DNA of 36,407 nt, taken from positions 1 through 36,407 of the forward strand of contig DATKPC010000129.1 of assembly GCA_035524275.1 (NCBI GenBank), in the 5' to 3' direction. Positions 34,961 to 36,407 of this stretch are shown here, piece by piece (within the stretch, counting starts at the first letter, position 1; each line of letters begins with the position of its first letter). A model generated the notes under the pieces. The model did not search any database. It was not told the origin of the DNA and was given only the letters and a program-made list of their open reading frames with translations. This DNA is from DATKPC01 sp035524275. GTDB lineage: Bacteria > Pseudomonadota > Gammaproteobacteria > Burkholderiales > Burkholderiaceae_F. Made by a program: the position numbers and the translations under genes.

Positions 34961-35658
34961 GGCCGCGCCATCCGGGTCATCGGCGCGCCGCCGCGCTGCG
35001 CGCCGATCCCGTACAACACGAGCAGCGCGACGAGCGCCACCGCGACCAGGCTGGCGGCGAGGGTGTGCGCCGCCGGGTACTCCAGCGCCTCGACGTGGTC
35101 GTAGATAGCGATCGACAGCACCCGCGTGCGCCCCGGGATGTTGCCGCCGATCATCAGCACGATGCCGAACTCGCCGACGGCGTGCGCAAACGACAGCACG
35201 GCCGCGGCCAGGAAACCGGGCATGGCCAGCGGCACCGCGACGCGCAGGAAGCGGTCCACCGGCGCGGCGCGCAGCATCGCGGCGGCCTCCAGCGGCGCCG
35301 TGCCGACCTGCTCGAACGCCGCCTGCAGCGGCTGCACCGCGAACGGCAACGAGTAGATCACCGAGGCGATCAGCAGGCCGCTGAACGTGAAGGCGAGCGA
35401 TCCGAGTCCGAGCGCGTGGGTCAGGCCGCCGATCGGCCCGCGCGGCCCCAGCAGCAGCAGCAGGTAGAACCCGAGGACCGTCGGCGGCAACACCAGCGGC
35501 AACGCGACGCAGGCGCCGACGACGGGCTTCGCGCGCGACGGCGTCGTCGCCAGCCACCAGGCGATCGGCGTGCCGACGGCGACGACGAGCAGCGTCGTCG
35601 CCAAGGCGAGTTCCAGCGTCAGTTGGAGTGCGGCGAGGTCGGAAGCGTCGAGCGGCAC
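34957..35658 (-). CDS. modB: Molybdate ABC transporter permease ModB
   Basis: A 233-residue permease with five to six membrane helices. The cytoplasmic EAA loop, EAAAMLRAAPVDRFLRVAVPLAMPG at about 125-149, contacts ModC, followed by AVGEFGIVLMIGGNIPG, typical of ModB/CysT-type permeases. LPPTVLGFYLLLLLGPRGPIG near 56-76 is also characteristic of ModB. The start is GTG 35658. The gene is translationally coupled to modC. The expected binding-protein gene modA is not upstream; a small secreted protein gene is in that position, so the binding protein must be encoded elsewhere or the cluster is rearranged. Confidence 0.94.
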   Translation of the reverse strand: MPLDASDLAALQLTLELALATTLLVVAVGTPIAWWLATTPSRAKPVVGACVALPLVLPPTVLGFYLLLLLGPRGPIGGLTHALGLGSLAFTFSGLLIASVIYSLPFAVQPLQAAFEQVGTAPLEAAAMLRAAPVDRFLRVAVPLAMPGFLAAAVLSFAHAVGEFGIVLMIGGNIPGRTRVLSIAIYDHVEALEYPAAHTLAASLVAVALVALLVLYGIGAQRGGAPMTRMARP

Positions 35659-35703
35659 GGTGCGAAATTGTAGGGCACCGCCGCCGGCCTCTTCGCCGGC
35701 ACG

Positions 35704-36078
35704 TCAGCCGGGCGCCTTTCCTTCCGCAGGCCGCGCCGGTCGGCATGCCAGCGGCGGCTGCGGCATCGTACCGCTCGCGCTCGCGGGCGGCGCGGGCGGA
35801 GCGAAGCAGGTTCCGGTTCGCGTTTCGTTGCGGCGGTTCGTGAAACTGCAGGCGTCGCCCGCGGCCTTGCCCTGGCACGCCGCGATGGCTTCAGGCGGCG
35901 GACCGCGATGTCGCCGGCCGTCGGGATTTCCGGGCGCCGACGGATTCGGCGTTCCCGGCGTCGATTCGGCCTGCGCGATCGCGCCCGGCGCATCCTCGGC
36001 GGCGGGCGCGCCCTGCGCGGCGAGCACGGCCGCGCAGGCGGCGATCGAAAGGGCCACAGGTACGGCGGTGATTTTCAT
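35704..36078 (-). CDS. Small secreted cysteine-containing protein, function unknown
   Basis: A 124-residue protein with a signal peptide at about 1-26 (MKITAVPVALSIAACAAVLA, cleavage after APA). The mature part starts with a low-complexity Pro/Ala/Glu stretch and then a compact motif, PPPEAIAACQGKAAGDACSF followed by GTCFAPP and LACRP, with four cysteines that could form two disulfides. Secreted proteins with a PPPEAxxACxGKxxGDxCSF theme occur in many proteobacteria, without known function. The ATG at 36078 was chosen because it begins the signal peptide; in-frame sequence further upstream is part of the REP-containing inverted repeat. The stop is 45 bases before the modB start. Confidence 0.75.
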   Translation of the reverse strand: MKITAVPVALSIAACAAVLAAQGAPAAEDAPGAIAQAESTPGTPNPSAPGNPDGRRHRGPPPEAIAACQGKAAGDACSFTNRRNETRTGTCFAPPAPPASASGTMPQPPLACRPARPAEGKAPG

Positions 36079-36132
36079 CGCAATTCGCTCCCGACGGGGA
36101 AGCGTGAATCGTAGATGGCCGTCGGGTCGCGA

Positions 36133-36407
36133 ACGTGTTCGGTTTGTTGCGCGGGCGAAAGGAGACGTTGCGGTGCGGGTTGCGGGCGTGGGTGACTGGC
36201 TATCGCCCTCTCCCCCACCCCTCTCCCGCTTCGCGGGCGAGGGGAGCCTCGTCGTCGCAAATCGAGACGGCGCCCGCAGGGGCGACTCCGGATCGCCCCT
36301 CGCCCGCGAAGCGGGAGAGGGGTGGGGGAGAGGGCGATCGCCAGGCACCCACGCCCGCAACCCGCACCGCAACGTCTCCTTTCGCCCACGCAACAAACCG
36401 AACACGT
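36133..36407. repeat. 112-bp inverted repeat ending exactly at the window edge
   Basis: Positions 36133-36244 and 36296-36407 are reverse complements over 112 bases with three mismatches and no gaps; the 51-base centre is not symmetric. The outer 72 bases of each arm are single-copy-like sequence, while the inner 40 are the REP arms. Because the right arm ends with the window, this may reflect a fold-back at a contig end or a real palindrome that broke the assembly. Confidence 0.9.
36205..36335. repeat. REP-type palindrome pair, copy 3
   Basis: The left arm 36205-36244 (CCCTCTCCCCCACCCC, then CTCCCGCTTCGCGGGCGAGG) and the right arm 36296-36335 are the same REP unit in inverted orientation, each forming a hairpin around CTTCGCG/CGCGAAG. 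The unit matches copy 2 almost base for base, including the CGGATCGCCC just before the right arm. Confidence 0.92.

Noticed and set aside
23815..36335. The regular inverted repeats as a CRISPR array
   Set aside because: They are single paired palindromes many kilobases apart, without the regular short spacers or cas genes of CRISPR.
36079..36405. N-terminal extension of the small secreted protein through the right-edge repeat
   Set aside because: The extension is the translation of a REP-containing inverted repeat and would bury the clear signal peptide that begins at 36078.

Overview
The window is about 36.4 kb of very GC-rich, densely coding DNA. The proteins (NsrR, NnrS, quinol-type NorB, CcoG, class I and class III PPK2, MnmC, ModBC, DUF4870-like, SirB2-like) point to a betaproteobacterium of the Burkholderiales/Rhodocyclales type. 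This is inferred from protein character only; there is no rRNA or tRNA gene here to confirm it. A run of 12 C at the left edge and a 112-bp near-perfect inverted repeat ending exactly at the right edge suggest the window is a whole assembly contig with imperfect ends.

Layout. 35-1513: methyl-accepting chemotaxis-type protein. 1748-4610: a metallo-hydrolase plus cupin pair, divergent from a MocR-type (GntR/aminotransferase) regulator whose start region carries repeated GATGG(C)TGCCAG motifs and a tiny upstream ORF. 4611-5313: a gene-poor stretch with several hairpins. 5314-8864: a compact cluster of a DUF2946 protein, a TonB-dependent receptor and an exported DJ-1/PfpI protein resembling isonitrile hydratase. 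This is the most unusual grouping in the window, and I suggest uptake and periplasmic processing of a metal (possibly copper) chelate. 9107-12496: small membrane protein, then mnmC overlapping a class III PPK2 gene. 12669-15743: MFS exporter and an unknown polytopic membrane protein, convergent. 15853-19895: class I PPK2, DUF2252 protein and class V aminotransferase, all on the minus strand.

20078-27866 is a nitric-oxide response island. On one side ccoG and nsrR are read leftward; on the other nnrS and a SirB2-like gene are read rightward, with a perfect NsrR-type palindrome in the divergent gap. norB (qNOR) follows behind a REP-type repeat and a promoter region with an FNR/Dnr-like box and NsrR-like sites, then a MIP18/DUF59 (SufT-like) gene and a second NnrS-like membrane protein. 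NsrR would release nnrS and norB when NO damages its cluster, while an FNR-family activator would link norB to low oxygen.

27881-30765: an acyl-CoA-ligase-like enzyme and a saccharopine-dehydrogenase-like reductase whose C-terminus is encoded by a REP element. 30849-32298 (minus): EthD-family protein and a di-heme cytochrome c peroxidase behind FNR-like boxes and ahead of a clear terminator. 32448-36078 (minus): DUF1015 protein, modC and modB without modA, and a small secreted Cys-containing protein. Three related REP-type palindrome pairs lie at 23815, 30704 and 36205.
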